Of a stretch of DNA of 64,000 bases, positions 34,101 through 47,410 are shown one piece after another. The stretch's first letter is position 1. Every line of letters starts with the position of its first letter. A program made the position numbers and the translations under genes. Under the pieces are notes generated by a model, which worked only from the letters and a program-made list of their open reading frames with translations, was not told the DNA's origin and did not search any database. This stretch comes from Casuarius casuarius (lineage: Eukaryota; Chordata; Aves; Casuariiformes; Casuariidae): assembly GCA_003342895.1 (NCBI GenBank), contig PTFA01000028.1, positions 3,615,024 through 3,679,023 on the forward strand, given 5' to 3'.

Positions 34101-37100
34101 CTTTAGGAGCTGGTTAGCTGCAACATATCGGGTAAATTCTGCTTTAAGGGGGATACAGACACACAAACAATTTAAAATTTAATTTTCTCTAACCTAACAG
34201 GAAAAAAAGAAAATCCTATTAAAGAAATACCGAAATGCTTGGACAACTCTGAAAATAACAAATGACTTCAGATGAGCTTTCATTATTATATGACAAAGAG
34301 GTATGCAAGCTACAAGCTAGAAGCCTCTAGGTTATAATTCCTGACATTTTTAGAATAAAATAATACAGGACTGAAGCAGAAAACATGTAGTAAGAAATGT
34401 GGTAGATTATCTGAATTCTGATCACTACACCACTATGAAAACAAAAACAACAATCATACCTTTGCTGATAGGTAAACAAGGACAAAAACTATTTTATGCT
34501 AATTAATAGATGCATAGAATTACCCTCAACATCATGCAAAGACCTTCTTTCTATTCAATTGGTATCAATAATGCACAAATTCCAAGCCCTGGTGTCAAAG
34601 CAGGGACAGACCCTGAGAAGCTCCATGTTCCACCTTGACAAAAATAAAAATAATTAAAAAATAAGCAAAAAAACCCCACTTGTTTAGCCACGTGTTTGAA
34701 TTATTTTGTATTTATTTATACTATCCACTCCGCACTCTTAACTCAATTATATTCATTATGTTTGAATTTTCACCTTATGGCATTTAGGGAGAAGTAGTTA
34801 TGTGGAAAAGAACCAATACAGATCAATCTTCAAGAGCAATCAAAGAAAACCTACTCGGCATCCCCGTTTAAAAAACATCCACCTTTTGTACTGTGCAGCA
34901 GATTAAACTTTTAAAGTTAAGAGCTCTCAAACACTTTTGTGATGTAATTTGTATCTTAGTGTTGATGAGATCAGTTATTTCCCAAGACATAAGTTTGCCA
35001 TATCCCTGAAGAAATCACTATCCACAGAAAGCCATCAAATTGCATTAAAAGCACTGAACAGCTGAAAACAAGAGAATGCCCTGTGAACTACCCATCTTCA
35101 GCAGAGCATGAGAAAGTAGCCTAACAGTCTAAAACGTAAGAATTTTTGCTTTAAACAACAAATTAACCTACCAAAGAAATCAAGCGACTGCCAACTGTAG
35201 TAAGTTAATAAATTCCCTAACACACAAAAATGCAATTTGTTTGTCTGTGTCTTTACAAAGTAAACGTACTGAGGGCTTTCACTTCCAAAAAGTTTCTCAA
35301 GTACTCATGATAGAGAAAGAGGGAGAGAGAAAATAGCTTTTCAGTTTTTCTTGTCGAGAGCATTATGCATTTTTTACAGCGCAGCAGCAGGAACAGCACG
35401 GGTCTCCGCCATACAGTCCACCGCACCCTTCGCTGTTGCTCTAAGCCCCCATGTGTTGCACGACCGTAAAACTGTCAGGTCAAATCCTCATCACGCGCTG
35501 TGGGTCCGCGCTCTGCTCATGGGGTACCACTCCAATTGGCTAGCAAACAGTCAGGCTCACCGAGCACACCCAGTGTAGCCTTAAGCAACCCAACTCATCA
35601 CAACCATTTGTGCAAAATGGATATTGGCGGGGGGGGGGGAGAATCCAATTTTATTTTTTAAATGAAACAAATAAGGCTTTTCATGTTTCAACGGAAAGAA
35701 AAGTCAATCTTACACTCTTCATAAACATATCATTTCACGTAACAGTTTTAAAGACTGTATGGAATGAACTCGCCTGAACAACACTTGCTTTAATGTGGAA
35801 TTACATCACTTTTCCCCTTCTCAACATTGTACAACTTACTATGTGAGAAGTGGCACGTCCTTTTTAGAAACAGCTGCAGCAACAGAGGGTAAAGATCAAT
35901 TCAACAAACAACAACAAACACATTTAACACGATGAGTGAACACATTTCTCTGCAACTGAGATAATTCCCAGTCATAAAATTTTCATTAATGTAAGTGTTA
36001 AGATGGAAAAGTTATTCTTGAATTTTTTTCTTGAAGCGGAGAATAAGTGGCAATCTTGGAAATCAATTCAGATTACAAATTTCTGAATGCTAGTTGCAAC
36101 CGCTACTTAATCTTAGAAGCGTACGAGGGAGAGACGCACAGCACATGCGGCTCCGAGGCCAGCAGAGGATTCCTGAGGCTCCCGGGCGCAAGAGCTGGGC
36201 ACCACCCGCGCGGGCCCTCACTACACACTGCCAACAAACAACAAAGTTAAAGGAAGCCAAAAGCTGTACGGTTTGCTACAGCATGTCACAGGGCTCAAAT
36301 GCAGCTTAAAACTGTTTTGGGGTACCTTTACCTGAGAGGAACTGTAGTCTAAGAGGTTAGGCTGCTAGCTGAGGATTTAGAGAAATCGGGATAAATTTCT
36401 AGCTCTGCCACAGACTGTTGCATGGAAGCACAGACATGTTACTTAATCTCTATCTGCTTCAACTCTGCACCTAGGAAATGGGAATAATCATTACCTCAGC
36501 GAGACCAGAATGAGAAATACTTTACCAAGATCATGAGACTCTCACGCACAATTGTAGCAGAACTTTACTACTACTGGAAGTACACACAACTTATTTGCAC
36601 AGTTGATTTTCTTTTAAAATCATAAACAATCCACCAAGAACCTTCCAACTTAAAATAACTGACACAAACACATGTGATATAATAGATACATGCAAAACTA
36701 AGTCAACAGCTAGACAGCAGGGTGATCAATTTTAAGATTTAAATTAGGGTTTAAAAATAAAATTAAATAGTTTCTCTTTTATTTAAAATTTGAAGTTATG
36801 AGAACATACACCAGAGTGCTCAAATTATGGCCTGCAGGCTTTTTCTGATAAGCCAGGCTATTTAATCCAGCCTTAGCCCACACGTGCGCAGCGGGTCTAG
36901 TCCTGCAATGAAGTGCTGGCCACACAGACAAGAGGTACAGCACAGGAGTGCCCAGTCTAAAGTCCGAGCTATTTAAACAGTTCCTGAAGTAATGAATTGC
37001 AGCACTCCTCCTGGACGGCCATGCATTTCTCAGGAACCATCACGTACCTTGAACAAAACTCTATCAAAAAAAAACAAACAAAAAAAAAAAACCAACACAC

Positions 37101-39219
37101 CACGAACACTAGAAAGATGAGATTGCTCCACAGACATCTTGCCATGCCCTCCCAGGCTACGCACAAGCTACAGCTGGGCAGCGTTGTGAGAACAGACTTT
37201 TAGGTGACAAACCAAACCTTTGCACACACTAGTGGCTCACGCAGCGACATGGAGAAAGGCAGGGAGCGGGGAGAGCCGCCCTCCCTCCAAAACCCACCTG
37301 ATGATGCGCTGAACCAGCAACCATCTTCGCTAACAGAGCGGGGGGAACATCATCTTTGTTTTGCTAGGCTAGTTTCTCAACTTGCTAAGTTCGATCACTA
37401 GTTCAGTGAAAGCTCAGAAATGACAAAGTTGGGGGGGAAAAAATAGTGTATTTCCTCTTCTAGTTTTGACTTAAAAATGAGCTGCAAGGATGACATCTGC
37501 CACTTCTAAAATTGTGAAAATTGTGAAATTCTACTGACTAGAAGCACAAGCTCAGCTAACTTATTGACATAAGTGTTTCTTTGTTTAGACTAACCAGCTG
37601 TCATATACACAAAACATGTTTTCATCACTTTTGTTGCTTCTTTATTCAACATCAAGTACTTTAAATAAGGGGGGTTGTTTTGTTTGCTTTTTAACATACT
37701 GTGCATTTGAACTTCTTTCTCATTTCTATTCAAACACAGTCTGAAGCAAATTTTAGGTATGTAAAAGTTGTTCATCCTTTTCTAATGTAAAAATAATATT
37801 AACTTATGTTAAGATTATTAATAATTTAAATATGTACAGGGAGTACCTACCTGATCTATTATGAATCTTGCGGATTGAAATACGTAGGGAAAACCTGTTC
37901 CAAAACTACCAGTTTAGACCACAATTGTAACAAAGCTTTTACGTTTTGTAAGTATTCCTGTCCCTTTAAGCGCTATTCAGTTCAATTTGTAATGCAGACT
38001 GATGGAAAATAAAGGCATTTTAGGAAAGGAAAGTTGGTTTTACTTTTTTTTTTTCTTTAATACAATATAGTATCTATTAGGTATTATGCATTAGGTAATA
38101 TAGTATATATTAGGAGTTCTTAATAACTGCACAGGCTTGAAAAACTGTTAACAATATACTACTTGCAACATTGAATAGACCACTCAAACCCTCCCCGCTC
38201 AAATATTTGTGTTAATGGAAAAGAAGCCATTCTCATCTTTTTTTTTTTTAATCTTTAGGGTTCCCCCAGTCTGAAATCTGGGCAAATTAAAACAAGAGCA
38301 TAAAACCCCAAATAACATCTATGCATACACCGTAAAAACCCAAAGAGAAAATTCCAAAGAGAAAACAGCACAGTGGTCTAGAAATCATTGTCAAGATCTA
38401 CAAGAGCTCTGGATTAATACACCAGCCACATTATTTGTAATCTGCTTGAAGCTCTGGTTTTCTATCACAGATACTAATCAAAGCTGCTGATTTGAACGCA
38501 AATAAACAAATAAAAATAATCAATCCTTTCTGTTCACTCAACACTAATTAACCACCATAATTTATGTTAACTCACTTGTATAACACAGAATTATGAAATC
38601 TAAATAAAGGATCTGACTCTCCAATCCCAGCATGAATTGCAACTTCAGAGGAAATTAGCAACAATTATTTCTGAAAGGTGTGTATGATTGGGTTCAAGCA
38701 GTCTCCTGTGGAATGAAACACTGAACAGTGTGTGTGTGGGGGTGGAGTCTTCCACATTAAAAAAAGAAAAAGATATTCACACATGCTTTATTTTACTTTA
38801 AAAAAAATCTTGTAAAACTTGAATTTTTGAAACAAAAATACAATCTAAGCATAAAAAGTTCATTTCTAGGATTAAATATATTCAGGAGGTTCTAATATGC
38901 AATGAAAAAAAAATGTTAACATGTGAGTAGCTCTAAAAGACTAAACTGCCACCAAAATGGTGAATTAATACAAAACTAGATACTCTTAATACAGTATATA
39001 AACAACAACCCTAAAGAGTGCTTTTAATTAAACAGTGGTTAGATTTGCAGAATTGGAAATACATGATCTCCATTAACAACTACAAGAGTTTATGGTTTTA
39101 ACAAAAATGGAACTGAAATCTTACCAGTTATCAAAACTGATGTGGCAGAGGAGTAACAGGAGAACATCCACGCACCTTCACTCTAAAACCCACCTTAGGT
39201 TGGTAAGATTCTTAAACAT

Positions 39220-39306
39220 ATGCCTAATTAAGCACCTATGTAATGCCACTAATGTTTTGCTTAAGTGATTAAAATTAGGCATTTGATTAGGTAGCCTACT
39301 TAATCA
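39220..39306. repeat. Nested inverted repeats in FAM169A intron 1
   Basis: ATGCCTAATT at 39220-39229 is matched by its exact reverse complement AATTAGGCAT at 39273-39282. Directly beside it, 39284-39306 is a 23-base near-palindrome, TGATTAG...CTTAATCA, with only two mismatched pairs. The segment is rich in TAAT/ATTA cores. It could be a small DNA-transposon relic or a conserved regulatory hairpin; I do not recognise a family. Confidence 0.5.
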
Positions 39307-42300
39307 AAGACCAAGTTCTTACATAGACAAAACACTAACCAGCTATTGACATTTTCCTACATAGTCTCACATCTTAATGAGATTCATTTGGTTTCTTAAA
39401 CGTTTTTTTCTGCATAGAATTTTGGGAAATCAATACGCACAACTGTTTCCTACACAGAAGTGTGCCAGAGATCTACCAAATTAAAATTCTGTGCTTGAGA
39501 CCACTCAAAATAGCCTCACTTAAATATTTCTGAAAAATGAGTTGTTCTTGGAGAAGTCTTTCACCTCTTTCCTTTCAGCTTCTCAAATTCAAAGTTAATA
39601 TACCCATGCACATAAGGAAATTCGTTTCAGCTGCGTTTGAAAACAATTAACATCTAGAAGACAGAAACATAGGACTAAGGGGGATTTTACTTCCTAGATC
39701 CTCAACTCCTTGACATATTTCAGCTCTCCCTTCTGCTCAGCTCTTGCTCCTCTTCTTAATCTCCCACTTTCCTCCATCTCCCCTTCCTTCAGCAAGGCAA
39801 GTGTGCTTAGTGTCTTAGAGAAAACAACCAAAAGAACCACCAAAAATACCTATCTACCCCGCAATGAGCCACCTCTCTAGTTACTGCTCTTTCTCCCTCC
39901 TCCCACGCCCCAGCAGTTTTAGAGTTCTCCAGCTCCATCCTCAGCCCTCTCCAAGTTTGCTTCTGCTCTTTATACCCCACAAAATCGGCTCTTAAAGATG
40001 ATCAGATTAAAGATCCGATAGCTCAGCGCTTTTAATGCTTGCCCAGCCTCCCTCCCCAGGCAGCGTCCGGCCATGTGGGGCACAGCCGGCCGCACTGCAT
40101 TGCCCTCCTCGCCTTCCATGACTCCACGTTCCCACGTTCTCCTCCTGCTTCTCCAGGCACTTCTTTAACAAATCTGTAAGAGAAGCCTCCTCTCTGATTT
40201 TCTGCAGTTTTACTTGTCAGTCTCTACCAGAAGACTATCTCCCACTCCTACTTGCTGCCCACGTTCCTCATCAGCTTGCTCAGTTTTCGAACCTTCACGC
40301 TTCCTATCACACCATCCCTCCATTGTGGGAGCAGCACCCCATAAATATATCTAGTTATTTTAGAGGGATAAGAACAACAAACTCTTCTCTTGACCATACT
40401 TGCAAAAAACCCACTATCTAATATCGTTAGGCAGCTGGTGGACTGTCAAACTATATCATACCAACACTAGTGAGACTGATACTGCAGTAACCCTACGTAT
40501 GCATTTCTGCTTGTTTTTAAACTCTTGATGGTGCTGTCTTCCCCGCTACCACCACAACCTGGGTGGACTTCAAGGCTGTGCAGATTAGGTCAGCCATTGC
40601 AGATGCCTGTTACCACAGTTAAATGAGTTACTGCTCATCAGCTAAACAACAGCAACTCTCTTTATGGGTGCTTCAAGAATATTCCAAATGCAAATTCAAA
40701 TGTGATGGTGACCATGGTTACTAAGGGTGAGCAGCAGTTCATTAAGCTTTGCAATCATACCCTCCAAAATTAAGGAGTTACTAAAATAGTTGACCGAGCT
40801 ACAACTATGCCACATAAAGTCTGTGGATGCTCCAGAGCTGTGGGAAATTCAAGTGCTACATAGTACTTCAGGTCTTGGAGTAAAAAATTAACTACAGGCC
40901 TATAGCCGAGAAAGAAGCAAATGCCTAATTTTCATGTGTGATTTAGATGAAAATGCAGAAACTGGTAGAAATTAACATTGGATCTTTCCAGTACTAGGAG
41001 TAAGTCACCAGAAGTAAAGCAGGGAATGTAGTTAAACAAGACAGCAGCATCAGATCTCTATCAACCCCAGAACTTTCTTGCAGACCACAAGCACACAGAA
41101 TTGAAAAGTTCTGGAGTCTGACTACATGGCCCTATGGCCCATTTACCATAGCTTGGGAGCAGAATCTGGAAGTCAGTGCTGCAGTAAGTATAACACATTT
41201 GGAACAATAAGAATTTAAACCTTACTTTAAATTACGAGTTGCAATTTTTCCAGAAAGGGTCTAGTCAGATATCTCTAACCATTATCACAATTATCTTCAA
41301 AAGATGGCAGATGGTTAGAAATACACTGTTGAGGAAGAGAGAATTTTGAATTTTAGCCAATACCGTAACCTCACTCAATGTTCTGCACTGGTGAATTCTT
41401 TCAGCGGCACACACCTGAAAGCTTGACAACATAAAACAGAACGATGAACTTCATTGGCAGTACAGTTAGCAGACTTATCAAAATGCATAGGATCAAAGAA
41501 CACCAGAAGAGTTAGTGACACAGATAACTAGAAAGACAAGGGAAAGAACGCAATTTTCCAAGATAAGGAAAAGACAGGATGAAAATCAGGTGAGAAGAAT
41601 ACTACAGACACTAAGAATAATGTTCAAAGAGATCATTAGGGCTTGCAGACACTATACTTGGGCCAGGGACACGATGAGGAAATCATTACTGAGTGTCAAC
41701 ACGAGCTCAGTCACTTTGTGAAGAGGTATTTCAAGCTGTCATCCCAGTTGATACCACTATAGCAAATACAATGGTGGGCATAAGCCTGTGCAAAACAGCA
41801 CTAAAGCACTCTCACCTTTACAAAGGCCACACAGACAGACTATCCCAACCCCAACCCCCATCTGTGAGTATGTTTTTGCTTTCATCATCCCATCTCCAGA
41901 AGGATGGAAAGAGAGGCAAGTATGACCTAAAACTAGAAATAAACTCCATCATTTGAAAAAATGAGCATTCTAGAAACATAAATTCAAACTTAATAACAGT
42001 TTGACTCACAAGCTAACAAAGAGAGTCAGGCATCTTGTAGGGTATTCTGGCTAGAAGAAAAAATAAGTATCAAGGTCTGGTATTTCTTGCTTATATAAAA
42101 GTTCCCTGAACAAAGGAAGAATCAAACATCAAAAGAGTATTTCATTGCTCAAAGCCCTCAGGAAGCTGTTCAGACATCAACTGACTCGTATCCCTGTTTT
42201 CTAAGCTTTCCAAGGGCACCACACAAATGAGCATCAGCTCAGGGCATGCTGTCTTACCCAAACTGAATCATTCCTCCTCACCATCCATACCTACTGCTAT

Positions 42301-45300
42301 CAGAACCAATATTTAGCAAACTGCTCACCAGACAGCTCCCATTCCTGAGCAGCTCTGTGCTTGCCTTCCCTTCCAGCAGGCTCACAGTAGCGGCTGGGAG
42401 ATCGCCAGCACTCTCTTCACCTACCTTCAAAGCAGTTTCCCCCCGCCCCGCAACTGCCTGAAACGAAACAGCAATGATTATACCCAATCTATCACAGCAC
42501 TAACATGCGCTCACTAACTGTCAGTGAACGTGTTAGCACAGGACAGAAGTTCAGCATCAAGAATGTCACTAATAGTGGAAAGGAATTCACACCCAGCCTC
42601 CTCCCTGGTATCATCCTCTCCTTGTCTGCACCACCAACCATCCTGACACCCTTCCAGGAATTTACATGCTTCTGTGAATAGGCTGCAGTGAACTTCTCCT
42701 TTCAGTGGCTTCAGAGTAAAGGTTGACAGCACAAACTTTCAGTGTTCTAGTACCAGAAGAAATAGAATACCCCAACGTTTTAAAATCCTTCAGGCTCTCA
42801 ATGCTGCACAGTAACATTTATGTTACATCTCCAACTAGTTTATTATTATTAATTCATAAATCACTCGAATTCCTCAAAATGATGAATTTTGCTGTTTAAT
42901 TTCTACAAAAGCTTTGAGAAATGCTATTCGAGCTAGAAAGTCTTTATCCTCTAAACTGCTTTGCTACCTTCAAAGATTTACAAAGAGCCAGATAAAAGAT
43001 TGGTTTTCTAGCAACACACTTACTAATCTAAACACATTTTACATTTGACAACTGACGTATGAAAATTATAAACTTAATTATGGTTAGTGCAGCATTCCTT
43101 GCCATTTGAAGTTCATGGAGAGACATATTCACGCTCGGGAAAGGCCACTACGGTAGCAGACTCATTATCACTGCTATGTTAGAACTTCTGAATAAAGTAT
43201 ATTCTAGCACTGCCCCGGGGCTACTGATCTGAGGGAGACTACACCTTTACTAGTTATTCTTTCCCTTCAGCGATTCCACAGAATTAAGGAAACCTATTCA
43301 GCCATGCATACTCTACATGTTTAAATGAAACCTAGAAGAGAGTAACACTGAATTCTGCTCATCCTGCCCCATAAACAACCTGTAACCAAAAAGAGAGAGG
43401 AAAGAGATTGCTACCATGAATTTGCAGGTCCCTCGTTCTATAGTAATAATAAAATCTTGAAGTGTTATTTTACTACAAAAATAAAGTACAGGACCAAGAG
43501 AGGAACATACCATAATATCTGAAAACAAGTCAGAAACCTAAAATACTATTTTGAATAGCTGTACAACATTCAGTTCAGTACACAATTTAGATAAATTCAT
43601 CCTGCTAGATTTGCAACTCAAGGGATTTTTTAAAACACAGATAGATGGGTAATATCCTTTAAAACACTGGTAGATTTTTCCAGTTAACTTTGAAAACACG
43701 AAGAAAAGATAATGTTAGTCCTGATAGTTCTCACTAAATTCTAACAAAGATTTTAAGGAAGATTTGAAAGCTTGTCACATTTTTTAGGAAGGATTCTTTT
43801 ACATATTTTGGGAAGATATTTCAAAGCTTCTTTGAAATCTCAGACTCACTGGAGAACACCAACTAAAATAAATTTAAATTTATAATGATTAAATAAATAC
43901 ACGCTGTCACAGTATATTAAAAAAAAAAAAAAAAGGCAACAGCAAATAAAACTGCAAGAATACCAGATAATAGCTATCAAGATACACTGCATATGCCATT
44001 TCAGTCATGTTCAAAACAACACCTTAATTGTTAGCAAACATTAAAGCAGGCCTTTGCACTCAGCATAATTTAGTACTTATTAAAACTGCTGAAAGCGGAA
44101 GTTTGGAAGGAGGGTTAGATTTTATTTGACTTTTCCCCTATTCCTATTGTATGAAAAACTATTATCAATTTACAAAGCGAGTACACCAGGAATCACTCAT
44201 TGATGAAAACAGTTCCAAAGAAGCATGCATCTCTACCACAGCTGCCCCAAACCTTTTGCATTTCGCAGATCAAAGCATGACTAAAGCTTTTTGGAATGTA
44301 TAACTGATACAATTTGATGACTAGGTTACAACCTCAGGGGGTTGGGGGAAGGCATTCTTCTTGGAGGAAGCAAGAAGCTAGTAACTTGAATACAAAAATA
44401 TTTAAGGAATAGCAATGTGAAAATAAGCATAAGTATACTTCACTTCAGCTCTAATAACACTATTCATATTTTGAAGTTTATAAACGTAACTGGTAACACC
44501 TTTAAATGATTACTACTGCTTGATATTCATAGACAAGTTGGAAATATCAATAAACCAAACTTTATCACACTAAAGAAATTGAGCAAATAGAGGGCTGTTC
44601 TGCTCTGATGAGTTCCTCTCTAATACCACGGAATGCCGTCTTCTCCTCTCAGTGATTTCTTATCAAAGATTTCCATGTTTCACATTTAAAAATAAAAGCA
44701 AAAGCATTGTTAAGTGTCAGCCTTAATACTCAAGTGAACTCCCTCCATCTTGCACTGACAAATAAAGATTCTGCACTCTAACACCTGTGCAATTACAACT
44801 ATTTAAACAGACCTACACAGATAGGATGTTTGGAGAAGCAAGGAGATTTAAGTTCACTGAGTTGTGTTATCTTTACAATACTAATAGACATTAAAAAAAC
44901 ATTTTAATAATTAAAGTGAAGAGACATTATCTGTATTAATATGCATACAAGAGAAATTAAGAGCATTTTACAAGTCGTTTGTCAAAGTAGTGCCTCTTTG
45001 TAAAGGAGCTAGGTTACAAAACACTCCAAAAAGACTTGGTGAAGGTACTGTGTCTTGATCACGCATTGTTGGAGAGATTTCATGGGCAATGTACAGCAGA
45101 ATCCCATTTAATTAGTCATATGCCAGAACGGTAAAGAAAGGTACTTTAAAACATTTGCCTCCACACAGAGCAGATGCTAAGTAAGAACAGACTGGAAAGG
45201 GGGAAATGGAGAAGAAACTGAAACACAAGTCTGCTGCATAAGAGTCCCAAGAAGCTTTTCATTCATAAAGCAGTTGATGTTGAAATTGAGATGATCATTG

Positions 45301-46166
45301 AGCTTAACAACATCTGAAATTAAACGTTTATTTTGTAAATCTCTTTCTGCCATTACGTTTTGCTCTATGAAATAGGTGCTAGACTGCTAGTAACCACCAG
45401 CCAGGTGAGAAGTTGTTGAGCATTCAAATTAGAGTTCAATTAAACAAGAAAAGTGCTAGTGTAGTTAAGGGAACGACGAATAGGCAATGCGCTGAGTGCC
45501 TGTAGGAAGTCTGAAGGAGAAGAAAGACCAGGATCACTCTGATCTTTAGCAGTCTTTTATACGTCGGTCAACGAAGCAGCACTGATTTCATTACGCCGAT
45601 CACCCTGCCACAACACATACACCACTTGAGAACTGGTGGGTTGCATACCGGACTACGACCAGTGTTGCCCGACATACCAAATGAATACCTGCACTTACTG
45701 AGCAGAAAGGAGAAAAAGTCATCCCCCCTCCATCATCTCCCCCGTCACACAGACACATAACTAAGCATCAGCTAGACTGTGTCTCCATATCACAGGCTAG
45801 TTCTCCCCCGAATTCTCATTATTAATAATAAAAACACAACATCATGGAACAGCCTATGTTTAAAGCTCACTCTTTAACCATTTCTTCCAAACAGGACATT
45901 CACAAGTACACAAAAACAGCAGGTTTCATTATATTTTGTTTCCCACCAATGCTAGTAAAACATTTGCTCTAGCCCTCGCTCCCAGAGTAACCCACTTTCT
46001 CGGGCTGGATTTAGTACTCTATAAGCAGGATAGCAATGCTACGTCAACGAGATATCTTAAGCAAGATGCTTCTCTTTCGTTTTAAGGGGGAAGGATCAAC
46101 TCTACCTCAAAACAAAATTTAAAAAAACCAAAACACACACGCACATTACCTATTGGAAAACAAAAT

Positions 46167-46256
46167 TGTGTGCGCGCGTATACATATGTATGTAGGTGTG
46201 TGCATGTGCACATAGGTGCACGCACACATGTCGTAGTGTGTGCATATACGTACGTG
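46167..46256. repeat. Alternating purine-pyrimidine (TG/CG/TA) tract beside the FAM169A CpG island
   Basis: 46167-46194 is a perfect 28-base alternation of pyrimidine and purine that includes CGCGCG. It is followed by three further alternating blocks to about 46256. This is sequence with classic Z-DNA-forming potential, lying immediately downstream of the likely promoter in gene orientation. Confidence 0.85.
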
Positions 46257-46279
46257 TAAATCGCAAGGCTACAATAGAT

Positions 46280-47410
46280 GCCTTCCACAAAAGATGGCTG
46301 GCTCCACCAAGCGCAGGGCGGCTGGGCCAAGATGTGGCCGTTTCCCTGAAAACTCGCACAAAACTTCGCTCCGCGGCCCCCCGCCCACCCCGCGGGGCCC
46401 CAGCCCGGGGCGCCGCGCCGAGGGGAGGGGAGGCCGGGCCGNNNNNNNNNNNNNNNNNNNNNNNNNNNNNNNNNNNNNNNNNNNNNNNNNNNNNNNNNNN
46501 NNNNNNNNNNNNNNNNNNNNNNNNNNNNNNNNNNNNNNNNNNNNNNNNNNNNNNNNNNNNNNNNNNNNNNNNNNNNNNNNNNNNNNNNNNNNNNNNNNNN
46601 NNNNNNNNNNNNNNNNNNNNNNNNNNNNNNNNNNNNNNNNNNNNNNNNNNNNNNNNNNNNNNNNNNNNNNNNNNNNNNNNNNNNNNNNNNNNNNNNNNNN
46701 NNNNNNNNNNNNNNNNNNNNNNNNNNNNNNNNNNNNNNNNNNNNNNNNNNNNNNNNNNNNNNNNNNNNNNNNNNNNNNNNNNNNNNNNNNNNNNNNNNNN
46801 NNNNNNNNNNNNNNNNNNNNNNNNNNNNNNNNNNNNNNNNNNNNNNNNNNNNNNNNNNNNNNNNNNNNNNNNNNNNNNNNNNNNNNNNNNNNNNNNNNNN
46901 NNNNNNNNNNNNNNNNNNNNNNNNNNNNNNNNNNNNNNNNNNNNNNNNNNNNNNNNNNNNNNNNNNNNNNNNNNNNNNNNNNNNNNNNNNNNNNNNNNNN
47001 NNNNNNNNNNNNNNNNNNNNNNNNNNNNNNNNNNNNNNNNNNNNNNNNNNNNNNNNNNNNNNNNNNNNNNNNNNNNNNNNNNNNNNNNNNNNNNNNNNNN
47101 NNNNNNNNNNNNNNNNNNNNNNNNNNNNNNNNNNNNNNNNNNNNNNNNNNNNNNNNNNNNNNNNNNNNNNNNNNNNNNNNNNNNNNNNNNNNNNNNNNNN
47201 NNNNNNNNNNNNNNNCGGCCGCCGTGCTGCGGGGGGGCTCGGGGGAGGCCGGTGCGAGCAGGCGCTGGCAGAGGTCCGCGGGCCGCAGAGCGGGATGGCG
47301 CTTCGGGGCGTGCTGAAGCACACGTACCGGCCGAGCAGCCTCCTGAGCCCGACCGTCACCCCGGGCGGCTCTGCGGGGCAGCACCGAGGCTTGCGACGCC
47401 CCTTTTCCCG
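46280..47410 (-). promoter_or_regulatory. FAM169A: CpG island, likely promoter and first exon of FAM169A
   Basis: A GC-rich, CpG-dense region broken by a 774-base gap. It is the only strong CpG island upstream of the FAM169A coding exons and lies at the far end of its first intron. The flanking bases contain GCC/CGG-rich sequence and no TATA box that I can see. The transcription start and first-exon donor are probably within the gap. Assignment to FAM169A is inferred from position and orientation. Confidence 0.65.
46442..47215. other. Assembly gap (774 N) in the FAM169A CpG island
   Basis: Undetermined bases flanked on both sides by very GC-rich sequence. Open frames spanning the gap are artefacts. 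Confidence 0.97.

Larger units (their letters stand above)
31147..46280 (-). other. FAM169A: FAM169A long first intron (5' UTR side)
   Basis: About 15 kb between the first coding exon, which starts exactly at its ATG after a TCAAG acceptor, and the upstream CpG island. In human the first exon of this gene is non-coding, and the same is likely here. The intron is mostly AT-rich. I see no coding exon. It does contain two small CpG-containing patches (about 35375-35530 and 36115-36225), an inverted-repeat cluster (39220-39306) and simple A or T runs. Alternative 5' UTR exons cannot be excluded. Confidence 0.6.
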
